A DNA stretch of 64,000 nucleotides from Paenibacillus sp. 1001270B_150601_E10 (GTDB lineage Bacteria > Bacillota > Bacilli > Paenibacillales > Paenibacillaceae): the NCBI RefSeq assembly GCF_015558675.1, contig NZ_JADMOL010000002.1, positions 15,635 through 79,634 on the forward strand. Direction: 5' to 3'. The translations under genes and the position numbers were made by a program. The notes under the pieces were generated by a model, which saw only the letters and a program-made list of their open reading frames with translations, did not search any database and was not told the DNA's origin. Every line of letters starts with the position of its first letter. The stretch's first letter is position 1. Positions 9,274 through 18,094 of this stretch are shown here, one piece after another.

Positions 9274-10362
9274 ATGAAGGCCAGGTATTGGACGGAAGAG
9301 CAGATCGGGCGTATTCGTGCCCGTTCGCTTGGGATGGAGCGTGCGGGAGCTGTAGATCAGGAATGGCTCAATCATATGGTGCAGCACAAGTTATTCAAGC
9401 TATTCGTGCCAGAAGTGCTTGGAGGGACAATGACTTCTTTGCCAGAGGCGCTAAAGGTATTCGAGGAATCAGCTTGGATAGACGGAGCACTGGGCTGGAC
9501 GGTCACAATAGGTGCTGGTGGAGGCTTTTTCGTTCCGTTTATGAAGCCCGACATCTGCAAGGGCCAATTCCTCCCGGAGAGTGCGGTGATTGCCGGCAGC
9601 GGACAGCCGACGGGAACAGCCGTCCCGGTAGAAGGCGGCTATCGCGTTAGCGGATCTTGGAAATATTGCAGCGGTGCGCATCATGCCACGATGTTTACGG
9701 CAAATGTGCTTGTGAAGGCTTCCGAAGAGACGGATGAGCCGATCATTCGAGCGTGCATTTTTCAACCTGAGCAGGTGAGCATTATAGAGGATTGGGATGC
9801 ATTCGGCATGAAGGCGACGGGCAGCCATACGATCAAGGTCGAGGATGTCTTTGTTCCTGAAGAGATGACATTCAGCCTGCTTCACGCCTATCCGGACTAT
9901 GATCATTCTCTCTATCACTACCCGTTTGCATTATTTGCAGAAACGTCCTTTGCGGCACTTATCCTTGGCGTAGGCAGACACTTCCTTGATGAGGCGCATC
10001 TCATGCTTGCCGATAAAAAAGAAAGCTTTCCGCCTCCTTCTGCTGAACGAATGGAAGGCATGACCAAGGTGCTTCAGCATGCGGAGATTCAACTGAAGGA
10101 GATTACCTCCTGCTTCTATGAGATCGTGACGAAGTCATGGGAGACGATGCTGTCACAGGGTGAGATCAGCGAGGACATGATCGAGGAGGTCAGCCGCAAT
10201 ACGAAGCTTGCGGCAAGAGCGGTCAGAGAAATGGCAGACGGCGTATTCCCATACATGGGACTTCTCGCGATTATGGAAAGCAACCGTTTGAACCATATTT
10301 GGCGCGATTTGCAGACGGCCTGCCAGCATTCTTCCCTGCTGACGTTTGAAGGAATCGAGTAG
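9274..10362 (+). CDS. Acyl-CoA dehydrogenase-like flavoprotein (group D monooxygenase type)
   Basis: A 362-residue soluble protein with the acyl-CoA dehydrogenase fold layout: helical N-terminus (FKLFVPEVLGGTMTSLPEALKVFEE), middle beta domain with GYRVSGSWKYCSGAHHA and DAFGMKATGSHTIKVEDVFVP, and a helical C-terminal bundle. The middle-domain residues resemble the hydroxylase branch of the family (FMN-reduced monooxygenases and indole/hydroxyphenylacetate-type oxidases) rather than beta-oxidation enzymes, as no clear catalytic Glu for acyl-CoA is visible. It sits alone with its own ribosome site (GAGGTGAAAGC). The substrate is unknown. Confidence 0.75.
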   Translation: MKARYWTEEQIGRIRARSLGMERAGAVDQEWLNHMVQHKLFKLFVPEVLGGTMTSLPEALKVFEESAWIDGALGWTVTIGAGGGFFVPFMKPDICKGQFLPESAVIAGSGQPTGTAVPVEGGYRVSGSWKYCSGAHHATMFTANVLVKASEETDEPIIRACIFQPEQVSIIEDWDAFGMKATGSHTIKVEDVFVPEEMTFSLLHAYPDYDHSLYHYPFALFAETSFAALILGVGRHFLDEAHLMLADKKESFPPPSAERMEGMTKVLQHAEIQLKEITSCFYEIVTKSWETMLSQGEISEDMIEEVSRNTKLAARAVREMADGVFPYMGLLAIMESNRLNHIWRDLQTACQHSSLLTFEGIE

Positions 10363-10427
10363 GGACTTATTCACGCGAAAGACCCTTCATCGTCCAGCAC
10401 TTGATTGCAACGGACAGTAAACAACAA

Positions 10428-10487
10428 CTCCTAATGGAATGAAGCGCTGTGCATGGATTGTTAGGAGACGCGAGAAGTGTGTACAAT
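10428..10487 (+). promoter_or_regulatory. Promoter with overlapping inverted repeat before the M20 dipeptidase gene
   Basis: TTGTTA (10458-10463), 18 nt, then TACAAT (10482-10487). The 7-bp inverted repeat CTCCTAA (10428-10434) / TTAGGAG (10461-10467) has its right arm over the -35, which suits a repressor site or RNA hairpin. Confidence 0.4.
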
Positions 10488-10548
10488 GATGAACATAAGC
10501 GAAACTATTGGTTTGCTGAAATATTGAAAATGAAAGGCTGGGACCTAT

Positions 10549-11904
10549 ATGAGCTACGCAACTTACTTTGAGCAGCATCGCGAACAGCATCTTAATGAAC
10601 TAAAAGAGTGGTTATCCATTCCAAGTATTTCGGCATTGTCCGCGCATAAAGGAGACGTTGCAAGAGCAGCGGAATGGCTTGCCAATCGACTTCGCCAAGC
10701 TGGGCTTGAGCATGTCGAAGTTAATCAGACAGATGGTCATCCAATCGTGACGGCAGATTATTTGCATGCGCCGGGCAAGCCGACCATTCTTGTATATGGT
10801 CATTATGACGTCCAGCCGGTTGATCCGCTCAATTTGTGGACAACGCCTCCGTTCGAGCCGGATATTCGAGACCATAAGCTGTACGCTCGCGGCGCGACAG
10901 ACGATAAAGGCCAGCTCTATTTGCATGTATTGGCAGTAGAAGCGATGCTTAAGCAGGAGAAGGAACTTCCGGTCAATATCAAACTCTGTATTGAAGGCGA
11001 GGAAGAGGTTGCGAGCGCAAGCCTGCCGCCATTCCTTGAATCCCATCGGGACAAGCTTGCTTGCGATGCGATTGTCATCTCGGATACTTCGCTGCTTGAA
11101 CCAGGCAAGCCTTCGATCAGCACAGGCTTGCGCGGCTTGTGTTCGCTGGAAGTCACCCTTCATACGGCGAACACCGATCTTCACTCCGGTACATATGGAG
11201 GCGGCGTGCCGAATGCGCTGCATGCTATCGTGGAACTGCTTGCTTCCCTTCATGACAAACAGGGCCGTGTAACCGTAGAAGGCTTCTACAACGGTGTGCC
11301 TGAGCTGTCTGACATGATGCGTGAAGAGTTCCAAAAGCAAAACTTCAGTGAAGAGAAGCTTCGCGAGAATCTCGGATTGAACGCACTATTCGGCGAAGAA
11401 GGCTATTCCTTCGTTGAGCGTGTAGGGGCAAGACCAACCTTGGAGCTTAACGGAGTATATGGAGGCTTCCAGGGCGAGGGAACGAAGACGGTCATTCCTA
11501 AAGAAGCGACAGCTAAGATTACTTGCCGCCTTGTTGGGGAACAAGATCCGCAAGAAGTGCTGAACAATATCGTCAAGCACTTGAAGGAGCATGTTCAGCC
11601 AGGAGCAACGCTTTCGATCACTGAAGGCGAGAAGGCACGTGCCTTCAATATGGACCCATCGAGCCATATGCTTCAGGTGGCAGCGGTTGCTTACGAGGCT
11701 GTATATGGTACACGTGCGCTCTTTACGAAGGACGGAGGTTCAATCCCAATTGTCGAGACATTCTCACGCGTGCTTGGCGCTCCTGTCGTTATGATGGGCT
11801 TTGGGCTGCCGACAGAGAATCTGCATGCGCCAAATGAGCATTTCCATTTAGAGAACTTCGATAAAGGCTTGCTCACGATTGTAGAGTTCCTGAAACGTGT
11901 ATAA
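10549..11904 (+). CDS. M20-family metallo-dipeptidase
   Basis: A 451-residue cytoplasmic peptidase of the M20 dipeptidase subgroup. Metal-binding and catalytic landmarks are visible in order: YGHYDVQPVDP, RGATDDKGQ, EGEEEVAS (general base), the ISDTS segment and the late HAPNEHF histidine. The insertion domain (residues about 190-345) contains HSGTYGGGVPN and NGVYGGFQGEG. It hydrolyses short peptides and would fit downstream of a peptide importer, though it is 1.7 kb from that operon with its own promoter. The length is normal for the family. Confidence 0.9.
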   Translation: MSYATYFEQHREQHLNELKEWLSIPSISALSAHKGDVARAAEWLANRLRQAGLEHVEVNQTDGHPIVTADYLHAPGKPTILVYGHYDVQPVDPLNLWTTPPFEPDIRDHKLYARGATDDKGQLYLHVLAVEAMLKQEKELPVNIKLCIEGEEEVASASLPPFLESHRDKLACDAIVISDTSLLEPGKPSISTGLRGLCSLEVTLHTANTDLHSGTYGGGVPNALHAIVELLASLHDKQGRVTVEGFYNGVPELSDMMREEFQKQNFSEEKLRENLGLNALFGEEGYSFVERVGARPTLELNGVYGGFQGEGTKTVIPKEATAKITCRLVGEQDPQEVLNNIVKHLKEHVQPGATLSITEGEKARAFNMDPSSHMLQVAAVAYEAVYGTRALFTKDGGSIPIVETFSRVLGAPVVMMGFGLPTENLHAPNEHFHLENFDKGLLTIVEFLKRV

Positions 11905-12020
11905 CGATAGATTCTGATTCGAAGATCTACCTGTTGGTTGACATGATCGTCAAACATCACGAGCGTAAAGCTCACTAAATAAAATGATAAAGTAGCGCGA
12001 AACAACGCTTTTAACCCAAT

Positions 12021-12160
12021 AAGGGCAGAGTATCCTTCTAACGCTTTGGCTTTGAACGGCTTTAACTTGAAGCATGAAAGGTCGGTCACTGTAAGGTCAT
12101 CTTGATCATGCAAAAGCAAAGTGCTGTTGACAGCTAAGGATACGCTGCCCTTTTCTCTAT
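12021..12160. repeat. Large imperfect inverted repeat, probable long-stem terminator or small repeat element
   Basis: The 17-nt arm at 12021-12037 (AAGGGCAGAGTATCCTT) is matched at 16 of 17 positions by the inverted arm at 12136-12152, with further pairing inside (CTTTGGCTTTG against CAAAAGCAAAG). T-rich sequence follows (TTTTCTCTATTTCTC). It fills most of the 394-bp gap after the dipeptidase gene and may be its terminator. A small ACGGCT/AGCCGT hairpin lies at 12238-12261. Nothing else is evident in the gap. Confidence 0.55.
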
Positions 12161-12298
12161 TTCTCTTATCAGCCAGAGTACGCAATAGCAGCTTCGATCG
12201 TGTGGCTTGTACCTCAACCTGCATTTATGAATGGTAAACGGCTCCCTATCTTGGTAGCCGTCTAATTTGTTATAGTAAATGTACGAATGTGATGAACG

Positions 12299-13288
12299 AT
12301 GGGGGCGTATAAGGTGGTAAGTATAAAGGATATTGCGAAAAGGGCCGGGGTCTCCATATCCACGGTGTCATATGCGCTAAATGGCAATCCTAAGGTTAAT
12401 GCAGAGACAAGCAGCCGCATCCTTGAAATCGCAAATGAAATGAATTATGTGCCTAATGCGGCCGCAAGGACGCTAAAGAAGAGGCAAACGATGATTGTAG
12501 GCGCCTTTATTACGAGCTTCGAGGGCTCCTTCTATGGCGAGCTGCTTCAAGGCATGAAGGATATGCTGAACAAGCAGGGCTACGATTTGATTATTTGCAG
12601 CGGTACGCAGTCGCATCGCTTGCTTCCGGAAGGCATGCTGGACGGAGCAATTATTTTGGATGCCAAGTTTGACAGTGACGAACTGCTTAGATATGCGAAT
12701 CGGGGCCATAAGCTGGTTGTGCTCGATCGGGAATTGAATCATAAGAATATATCTCAGGTGCTGCTGGACAATAAGGCTGGCGCCACGCTTGCTGCAGAGT
12801 ATCTCATTGAATCCGGCTATCGGAAGATATACGTGGTTACTGGACCTGAAGGCTCCTTCGATGCAGAGCAAAGACTGAAGGCGGTACGTTTAACGATGGA
12901 ACGGAATCAGCCGCTCGACTATATCGAGATTCAAGGGGACTTCAACCAATCGGGAGGTGTACGTGCTGCTCGGCAGATCATGGCAGAGTATAGCGGCCCT
13001 GCTGGGGTGTTCTGTCTGAATGATGAAATGGCGATTGGACTGTATCGTGAACTGAAGGACTCCTCTTCTTATACCATTGGGAAGAATCTTTCCGTTATTG
13101 GCTTCGACAACATTGAGACTGCACGCTATCTTCAGCCGCAGCTTGCGTCGATCGATTATTCGAAGCGCAGATGGGGAGCCGTTGCGTCAGAGCAGCTATT
13201 GAATTTGATTGCAGGCGGACAAGCGGTACACGAAAGAATTTATGTGAACTTGATCAAGGCGAACTCAGTAAGGAAAGCAGAGGATTAA
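12299..13288 (+). CDS. LacI-family transcriptional regulator
   Basis: 329 residues: N-terminal LacI helix-turn-helix (SIKDIAKRAGVSISTVSYAL) and hinge (NAAARTLKKRQTMIVGAF), then a periplasmic-binding-protein-like effector domain ending in NLIKANSVRKAED. Such proteins bind palindromic operators and respond to a sugar or small molecule. The GTG at 12314, with a GGGGG track 8 nt upstream, is an alternative start to the ATG at 12299. It is a single gene with its own terminator, so the target cannot be inferred from an operon. Confidence 0.88.
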   Translation: MGAYKVVSIKDIAKRAGVSISTVSYALNGNPKVNAETSSRILEIANEMNYVPNAAARTLKKRQTMIVGAFITSFEGSFYGELLQGMKDMLNKQGYDLIICSGTQSHRLLPEGMLDGAIILDAKFDSDELLRYANRGHKLVVLDRELNHKNISQVLLDNKAGATLAAEYLIESGYRKIYVVTGPEGSFDAEQRLKAVRLTMERNQPLDYIEIQGDFNQSGGVRAARQIMAEYSGPAGVFCLNDEMAIGLYRELKDSSSYTIGKNLSVIGFDNIETARYLQPQLASIDYSKRRWGAVASEQLLNLIAGGQAVHERIYVNLIKANSVRKAED

Positions 13289-13398
13289 CCGTTCTGTATT
13301 GAGGATGGAACCATTGACCGCTTTTAATCGCAAGAGAGCTTACTCCTTCATTTGCCTGTTGGCGAACACCATAACCCCTTTCCTTTATAAAACTGGAT

Positions 13399-13445
13399 AA
13401 ACTGAATTCTTATCAGCCTGCGCTGACTAAGAGTTCAGTTTTTTT
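13399..13445 (+). terminator. Terminator of the LacI-type gene
   Basis: AAACTGAATTCTTATCAGC pairs with GCTGACTAAGAGTTCAGTT across a 4-nt loop, followed by a T run. It is a strong intrinsic terminator. Confidence 0.85.
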
Positions 13446-13479
13446 GTGCATCGGGGAAGGTAAAAAGCAAATTGTACGC

Positions 13480-13532
13480 TTGTAGGTGGTTCAATCGTCG
13501 TGCCGACAAGCGTCGTGGACTAATATATTGTA
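13480..13532 (+). promoter_or_regulatory. Candidate sigma-K/GerE-type promoter of the spore glycan operon
   Basis: TATATTGTA (13524-13532) fits the sigma-K -10 CATAnnnTA at all but the first base, with AC 16 nt upstream (13506-13507). TTGTAGGTGGTT (13480-13491) fits the GerE consensus RWWTRGGYNNYY at 10 of 12 positions and lies where an activator would sit. An AAGGAGG track at 13544-13550 follows. Confidence 0.4.
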
Positions 13533-13599
13533 ATACCTTGGCGAAGGAGGTGAACCGCATTCTGTTCATGGGCGCAAGCTTGGAACAGAACCGTAGGGC

Positions 13600-15183
13600 A
13601 TGAAACCATTGATTGCTTGTTTCTCTCACCTATGTAATCTCTCGTATATTACGGGAGCGGAGAAACTGCTGCTATTTTTGCTCCGAGAGCTGTCTCATCA
13701 TTATACCTGCATCTTGATTGTACCAGCAGAAGGGATGCTTTCCCGTCAGGCGGAGGCCCTCGGCATTCGTTGTCGAGTTCAGCCATGCCCGCTCTTCTTC
13801 GAAATGGTTCACCCCACCGCCGCGCTGTGCGAACAGGTCGAGAGGGCAAAGGGGCAGCCGGAATGGCAGTCGATAACGAAGCTGCTCCATGAGATCCAGC
13901 CTGATTATGTGTTCGTAAATACGAGTGTTCATATTCTCCCTGCCATAGCCGCTAAAGAGCTGCAAATTCCCGTGCTCTGGCAGATTACAGAACTCATTCA
14001 TAACTATCCCGCCACGGAACAGGCGATTCAGTTGATTCAAAGGCATGCGGATGCCGTTATCGGCATTTCCGACACGACGCTAACCCCCTTTCATACTTAC
14101 CAATATCCTTTCTCTTCTTTTCACTATAAGCTTCCGCCATCTTGGCATATGGAATCGCTGGAACCCGCTGCTTGGTCCTACTACCGGGAGAGCCTGCGCA
14201 TGAAGGTAGGTGTTCAGGAATCCACCTGTCTCATTGGCTATATCTCCTCCGCGATCTATGCGCATAAAGGATTGGAGCATTTTATTCAAATGGGACTCGC
14301 GCTCCTGTCGCGTTATCCCGCCGCTCATTTTCTAATCGCGGGCGAGCCGTATGATCAGGAATATATGGATCGCTGCATGAAGCTGGTGCAATATACCGGT
14401 CACATGGATCGTTTTCATATCATGGGCTTTGAAAGCAAGATTCAAGCCTTGTACCCCGCTATGGATATCGTGGTGATCCCAAGCCTTGGAGCAGAGGGCT
14501 TCGGCATGACAGCTCTAGAAGGCCTAGTGTTCGGCAAGCCCGTTGTCATTTATCGTTCCGGCGGGCTCTCCGAGATACATGCAGCAACAGGCAATGTCCG
14601 CTATGGGGCGGAAAGCGGCGATATGAAGGAATTGCTTCGCATTGTAGAGGGCCTCATCCTTCAGCCGACTGAACGTCAGCTTGTAGGACGGCACAATGCA
14701 AGAGCGGCCATTGAGGTTTATGGCATTGAGGCTTTTCGCACCAGGCTTCATGATTTGTTCTATCAGTTCATTCTGAAGCGGAAGGATCTCTTTCAAGCCA
14801 TACAGGGAAGCTCGAATCTTGTGTATATCCTTGATGGTGAGGCGTATCGCCCCATGCGTCCTGATGAGCAGATGCGGCTTCATGCCAACCCGCCTCGAAG
14901 AGTTGTGGATAGCGTGCTTCAAGCTCTGCCTAAGCATCCTTACCGCACAAAGCGAGAGGAAGCAGGAGGAATGTTAAAAAAGGCTCCTGCTTCCTCATCG
15001 AAAAAGCTGGTAAAGAAAAATAAAAAAAACCGCTCAAGAAGCTCTCGCTCTAAAGCGTCAGGAAATAAGCTTTTTGTACGGAAGGGGAAACAAGCGACAA
15101 GCAAAGCAAAACGTACAGTCCGGCGATCTTCATCGAAGAGCCGTCCCCTGATGCGCTCACAGCGGCGCAGCATGAAGCGATGA
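13600..15183 (+). CDS. Family 4 glycosyltransferase with a long basic C-terminal tail
   Basis: Residues 1-375 form a GT-B retaining glycosyltransferase: N-terminal acceptor half (YITGAEKLLLFLLREL) and donor half with SLGAEGFGMTALEGLVFGKPVV (residues about 292-312), the E-x7-E type motif of GT4. After residue about 440 the chain turns into about 80 residues dominated by Lys, Arg and Ser (SSSKKLVKKNKKNRSR; SSSKSRPLMRSQRRSMKR), which is not part of the enzyme fold. Such tails occur in spore coat proteins and could anchor it in the coat. The start codon follows a weak site; a strong AAGGAGG lies 49 nt upstream ahead of a tiny frame that ends in an ATGA overlap with this ATG. First gene of the glycan operon. 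Confidence 0.85.
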   Translation: MKPLIACFSHLCNLSYITGAEKLLLFLLRELSHHYTCILIVPAEGMLSRQAEALGIRCRVQPCPLFFEMVHPTAALCEQVERAKGQPEWQSITKLLHEIQPDYVFVNTSVHILPAIAAKELQIPVLWQITELIHNYPATEQAIQLIQRHADAVIGISDTTLTPFHTYQYPFSSFHYKLPPSWHMESLEPAAWSYYRESLRMKVGVQESTCLIGYISSAIYAHKGLEHFIQMGLALLSRYPAAHFLIAGEPYDQEYMDRCMKLVQYTGHMDRFHIMGFESKIQALYPAMDIVVIPSLGAEGFGMTALEGLVFGKPVVIYRSGGLSEIHAATGNVRYGAESGDMKELLRIVEGLILQPTERQLVGRHNARAAIEVYGIEAFRTRLHDLFYQFILKRKDLFQAIQGSSNLVYILDGEAYRPMRPDEQMRLHANPPRRVVDSVLQALPKHPYRTKREEAGGMLKKAPASSSKKLVKKNKKNRSRSSRSKASGNKLFVRKGKQATSKAKRTVRRSSSKSRPLMRSQRRSMKR

Positions 15184-15199
15184 TTGGAGGTGCGTGCAG

Positions 15200-16288
15200 A
15201 TGAAGATCATGACCATCATAGGGACACGACCGGAAATTATCCGATTGAGCCTTATTATGAAGCTTTTGGACCAATGGGCGGAGCGGCACATTATTGTGCA
15301 TACGGGGCAGAACTTTACCCCGACGCTTCGAGATGTTTTTTTTCAGGAACTAGGCCTTCGTGAACCCGATTATATGTTGTATCTGAAGGAACGCTCGCTT
15401 GGTGGACAGCTTGGAATGATGTTTAGCCGAATCGAGCAAATATGCTTAGAAGAGAAGCCGGATAAAGTGCTTCTGCTCGGTGATACGAATAGTGCATTAT
15501 GTGCGGTGCTGATTGAGCGGATGGGCATTCCTGTCATTCACATGGAAGCAGGCAATCGTTGCTTTGACCTGCGGGTTCCAGAGGAGAAGAATCGGCAGGT
15601 GATTGATGCCATTTCGTCAATCAATATGCCATATACCAAGAACAGCAAGCAGAATTTAGAGCGTGAAGGCGTGCCTAGTCATCGGATTGTGCTAACAGGC
15701 AATCCGATCTATGAAGTGATGCAGCACTTTAGGCCAAAGATTGAACAAAGCTCGGTACTAGAGCGTTTAAACCTGCAGCAAAAGCAATATTTTATCGTTA
15801 CTGCCCATCGAGCGGAGAACGTTGATGATCCGAAGCACCTTAAGCAGATTCTAGAAGGCTTGAATCGTATCGCGGAGCGATTCAAGATGCGCCTCATCTG
15901 CAGCATTCATCCAAGAACTCGGGAGAAGATTGAACAGCTGCAGATAAGCCTGCATCCGCTGGTGGAATGCTATGAGCCCTTCGGATTCTTTGATTTCGTG
16001 CATTTGGAGCAGCACGCCTATGGAGCCATTACCGACAGCGGCACGGTACAGGAGGAATGCTGCATCCTGCGCGTGCCGACCGTGACCATTCGGGAGTCCA
16101 CGGAGCGCCCGGAGACGGTGGATTGCGGCAGCAACGTGGTGTCAGGGCTGGATCCCGCTCATATCGTGTCTGCTGCTGTTATCATGACACAATCGCCAAG
16201 GGAATGGTCCTGTCCAGAAGGCTATGAAGCAGCGCATGTGTCATATATCGTCGTGAAATATTTGCTTGGAGGGAAAAAGGATGTTTAA
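15200..16288 (+). CDS. UDP-HexNAc 2-epimerase, WecB/FnlC-like
   Basis: 362 residues, non-hydrolysing UDP-N-acetylglucosamine 2-epimerase fold: GTRPEIIRLS at the N-terminus, MEAGNR, TAHRAENVDD (substrate/UDP contacts) and ITDSGTVQEE near the C-terminus. The ATG at 15200 has GGAGG nine nt upstream. Next to a CapE-like dehydratase and an RmlD-like reductase it is best read as the C2-epimerase of the UDP-L-FucNAc or UDP-L-QuiNAc pathway (FnlC/WbjD/WbvD role), rather than ManNAc formation. It overlaps the next gene by 8 nt. Confidence 0.88.
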   Translation: MKIMTIIGTRPEIIRLSLIMKLLDQWAERHIIVHTGQNFTPTLRDVFFQELGLREPDYMLYLKERSLGGQLGMMFSRIEQICLEEKPDKVLLLGDTNSALCAVLIERMGIPVIHMEAGNRCFDLRVPEEKNRQVIDAISSINMPYTKNSKQNLEREGVPSHRIVLTGNPIYEVMQHFRPKIEQSSVLERLNLQQKQYFIVTAHRAENVDDPKHLKQILEGLNRIAERFKMRLICSIHPRTREKIEQLQISLHPLVECYEPFGFFDFVHLEQHAYGAITDSGTVQEECCILRVPTVTIRESTERPETVDCGSNVVSGLDPAHIVSAAVIMTQSPREWSCPEGYEAAHVSYIVVKYLLGGKKDV

Positions 16289-17264
16289 TAACAAGCGCAT
16301 TCTCGTAACGGGCGGTACGGGATCTTGGGGGCATGAGCTAGTGCGCCAGCTGCTTCCGCAGAATCCGCTTGAGATCATTGTTTATTCGCGCAATGAATCC
16401 AGTCAAGTTGCGATGAGCCGCGAGTTCGAGAACGCGCGGCTGACGTTCAGTATCGGAGATATAAGGGATAAGGGCGCTTTGGAACTTGCATGCCGAGATG
16501 TCGATTATGTGTTTCATCTTGCGGCGCTCAAGCATGTGCCAGTATGTGAAGAGCAGCCCTATGAAGCGCTGAAGACCAATGTGATAGGGACTCAGAACGT
16601 CATCGAGGCGGCAATGGAGAATAAAGTGGAAAAGGTTATTTATATTTCAACCGATAAGGCGGCCAATCCATCCAACTTCTATGGCATGACGAAGGCGATC
16701 GGCGAGAAGCTGATCGTATATGCCAACCTGCTTCGCAGCAATACGCGATTTGTCTGTGTTCGCGGAGGCAATGTACTTGGGACAAACGGAAGCGTCGTTC
16801 ATCTTTTTAAGGATCAGATCAAGCAGAAGCAGGAGGTTGGCATCACGAGCAAAGAGATGACGAGGTTCTTCCTCACGCTTCAGGATGCCATAAAGCTGCT
16901 GTTCAAGGCAACGGAAGTGAGTGTTGGCGGGGAGATCTTTGTCATGACAATGCCGACCTGCCGCATTGTGGACTTGGCAGAGGTGTTGATTGAAGCCTCA
17001 GGAGAGACCTCTGTTTCATTGGTTGAAAAAGGAATTCGTCCTGGGGAAAAGATTCATGAGATTCTCATGAGTGATTATGAGAGTCTGACCACCGTCGTCT
17101 ATGACGAGCAGTATTTGGTCATTCTGCCGACGCTTGATATTCCAGGGCTAAAGGATGTATACGGACACTATCCGAAGGTGACCTTCCCAAGCTTCAGCTC
17201 CGAGCACCATCTCATGAGCAAGGATGAGATTCGCCTGCTGCTGGCAGAGGGAGGATTTATATAA
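16281..17264 (+). CDS. UDP-GlcNAc 4,6-dehydratase/5-epimerase, CapE/FnlA-like
   Basis: A short-chain dehydrogenase of the Polysacc_synt_2 group, 327 residues: NAD motif TGGTGSWGHEL, FHLAALKHVP, ISTDKAANPSNFYGMTK with the Tyr-x3-Lys pair, and the C-terminal EKGIRPGEKIHEIL block characteristic of CapE/WbjB/FnlA proteins. It would convert UDP-GlcNAc to the 4-keto-6-deoxy intermediate. The ATG at 16281 has GGAGGG upstream. It is placed between the 2-epimerase and the reductase, giving the full three-step set. Confidence 0.88.
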   Translation: MFNNKRILVTGGTGSWGHELVRQLLPQNPLEIIVYSRNESSQVAMSREFENARLTFSIGDIRDKGALELACRDVDYVFHLAALKHVPVCEEQPYEALKTNVIGTQNVIEAAMENKVEKVIYISTDKAANPSNFYGMTKAIGEKLIVYANLLRSNTRFVCVRGGNVLGTNGSVVHLFKDQIKQKQEVGITSKEMTRFFLTLQDAIKLLFKATEVSVGGEIFVMTMPTCRIVDLAEVLIEASGETSVSLVEKGIRPGEKIHEILMSDYESLTTVVYDEQYLVILPTLDIPGLKDVYGHYPKVTFPSFSSEHHLMSKDEIRLLLAEGGFI

Positions 17265-18094
17265 TGAAGCTGCTCATTCTAGGAGGCAGCGGCATGGCGG
17301 GCCATATGCTGGTCCGCTACTTTCGCCGTCATCGCGAGCATGCGGTGTTTTATACAAGCCGAGATGCAGGCGATGATCATGCCATTATGCTGGATGCACG
17401 AGACACCGAGCAGTTGGACCGCGTCATTGAAGTGATTCGACCGCAAGTGATCATTAATGCGATGGGCATTTTGAATGAAGCAGCCGAGAAGGATCCAGTT
17501 GAGGCTTTTCAAGTGAACAGCCTGCTGCCGCATCGATTGAAGCTTCGTGCCAATCTTATCGATGCCAAAGTCATTCATATTAGCACAGACTGCGTATTTC
17601 TGGGCGATAAAGGCAGTTACCGCGAAGAGGACCCTCCAGACGGTCAATCGATGTACGCGATTACGAAGTCACTTGGCGAGCTGAAGGACCATCCGGTTCA
17701 TCTGACGATCCGAACCTCCATCATTGGTCCTGAGATTCGTTCAAACGGAATTGGACTTCTAGAATGGTTCCAACAGCAGACGGGCCAGATTCCGGGATAC
17801 AAGCAGGTGTGGTGGAATGGCGTAACGACGCTAGAGCTGGCTAAAGCAATTCATTACTATATGGATCGATCTGTACCTGGTCTTATTCATTTGACGGCGC
17901 CTTCCAAGCTGTCAAAGCATGAGCTCCTTGTACTGCTGGCGGAGGTGCTAGGAAGAGAGGATGTTACAATCGTTCCACAAGAGAAGCCTATCTTGGATCG
18001 AACGCTTTGGAATACGCGAGCAGACGCCGATTATCCCATGCCGGATTACCCGGTGATGCTAAGAGAGATGGCGGAATGGATGGGACGCTTATGA
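17264..18094 (+). CDS. RmlD-like 4-keto sugar reductase
   Basis: 276 residues of the dTDP-4-dehydrorhamnose reductase family: GGSGMAGHML at the N-terminus, NAMGILNEAAEKDP, HISTDCVF and YAITKSLGE. It lacks the C-terminal cupin of CapF/FnlB, so it resembles the WbvR-type reductase of UDP-L-RhaNAc/L-QuiNAc synthesis rather than the FucNAc enzyme; this is an inference from length. Its start shares one base with the preceding stop and its own stop overlaps the next start (ATGA), a tightly coupled operon. Confidence 0.82.
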   Translation: MKLLILGGSGMAGHMLVRYFRRHREHAVFYTSRDAGDDHAIMLDARDTEQLDRVIEVIRPQVIINAMGILNEAAEKDPVEAFQVNSLLPHRLKLRANLIDAKVIHISTDCVFLGDKGSYREEDPPDGQSMYAITKSLGELKDHPVHLTIRTSIIGPEIRSNGIGLLEWFQQQTGQIPGYKQVWWNGVTTLELAKAIHYYMDRSVPGLIHLTAPSKLSKHELLVLLAEVLGREDVTIVPQEKPILDRTLWNTRADADYPMPDYPVMLREMAEWMGRL

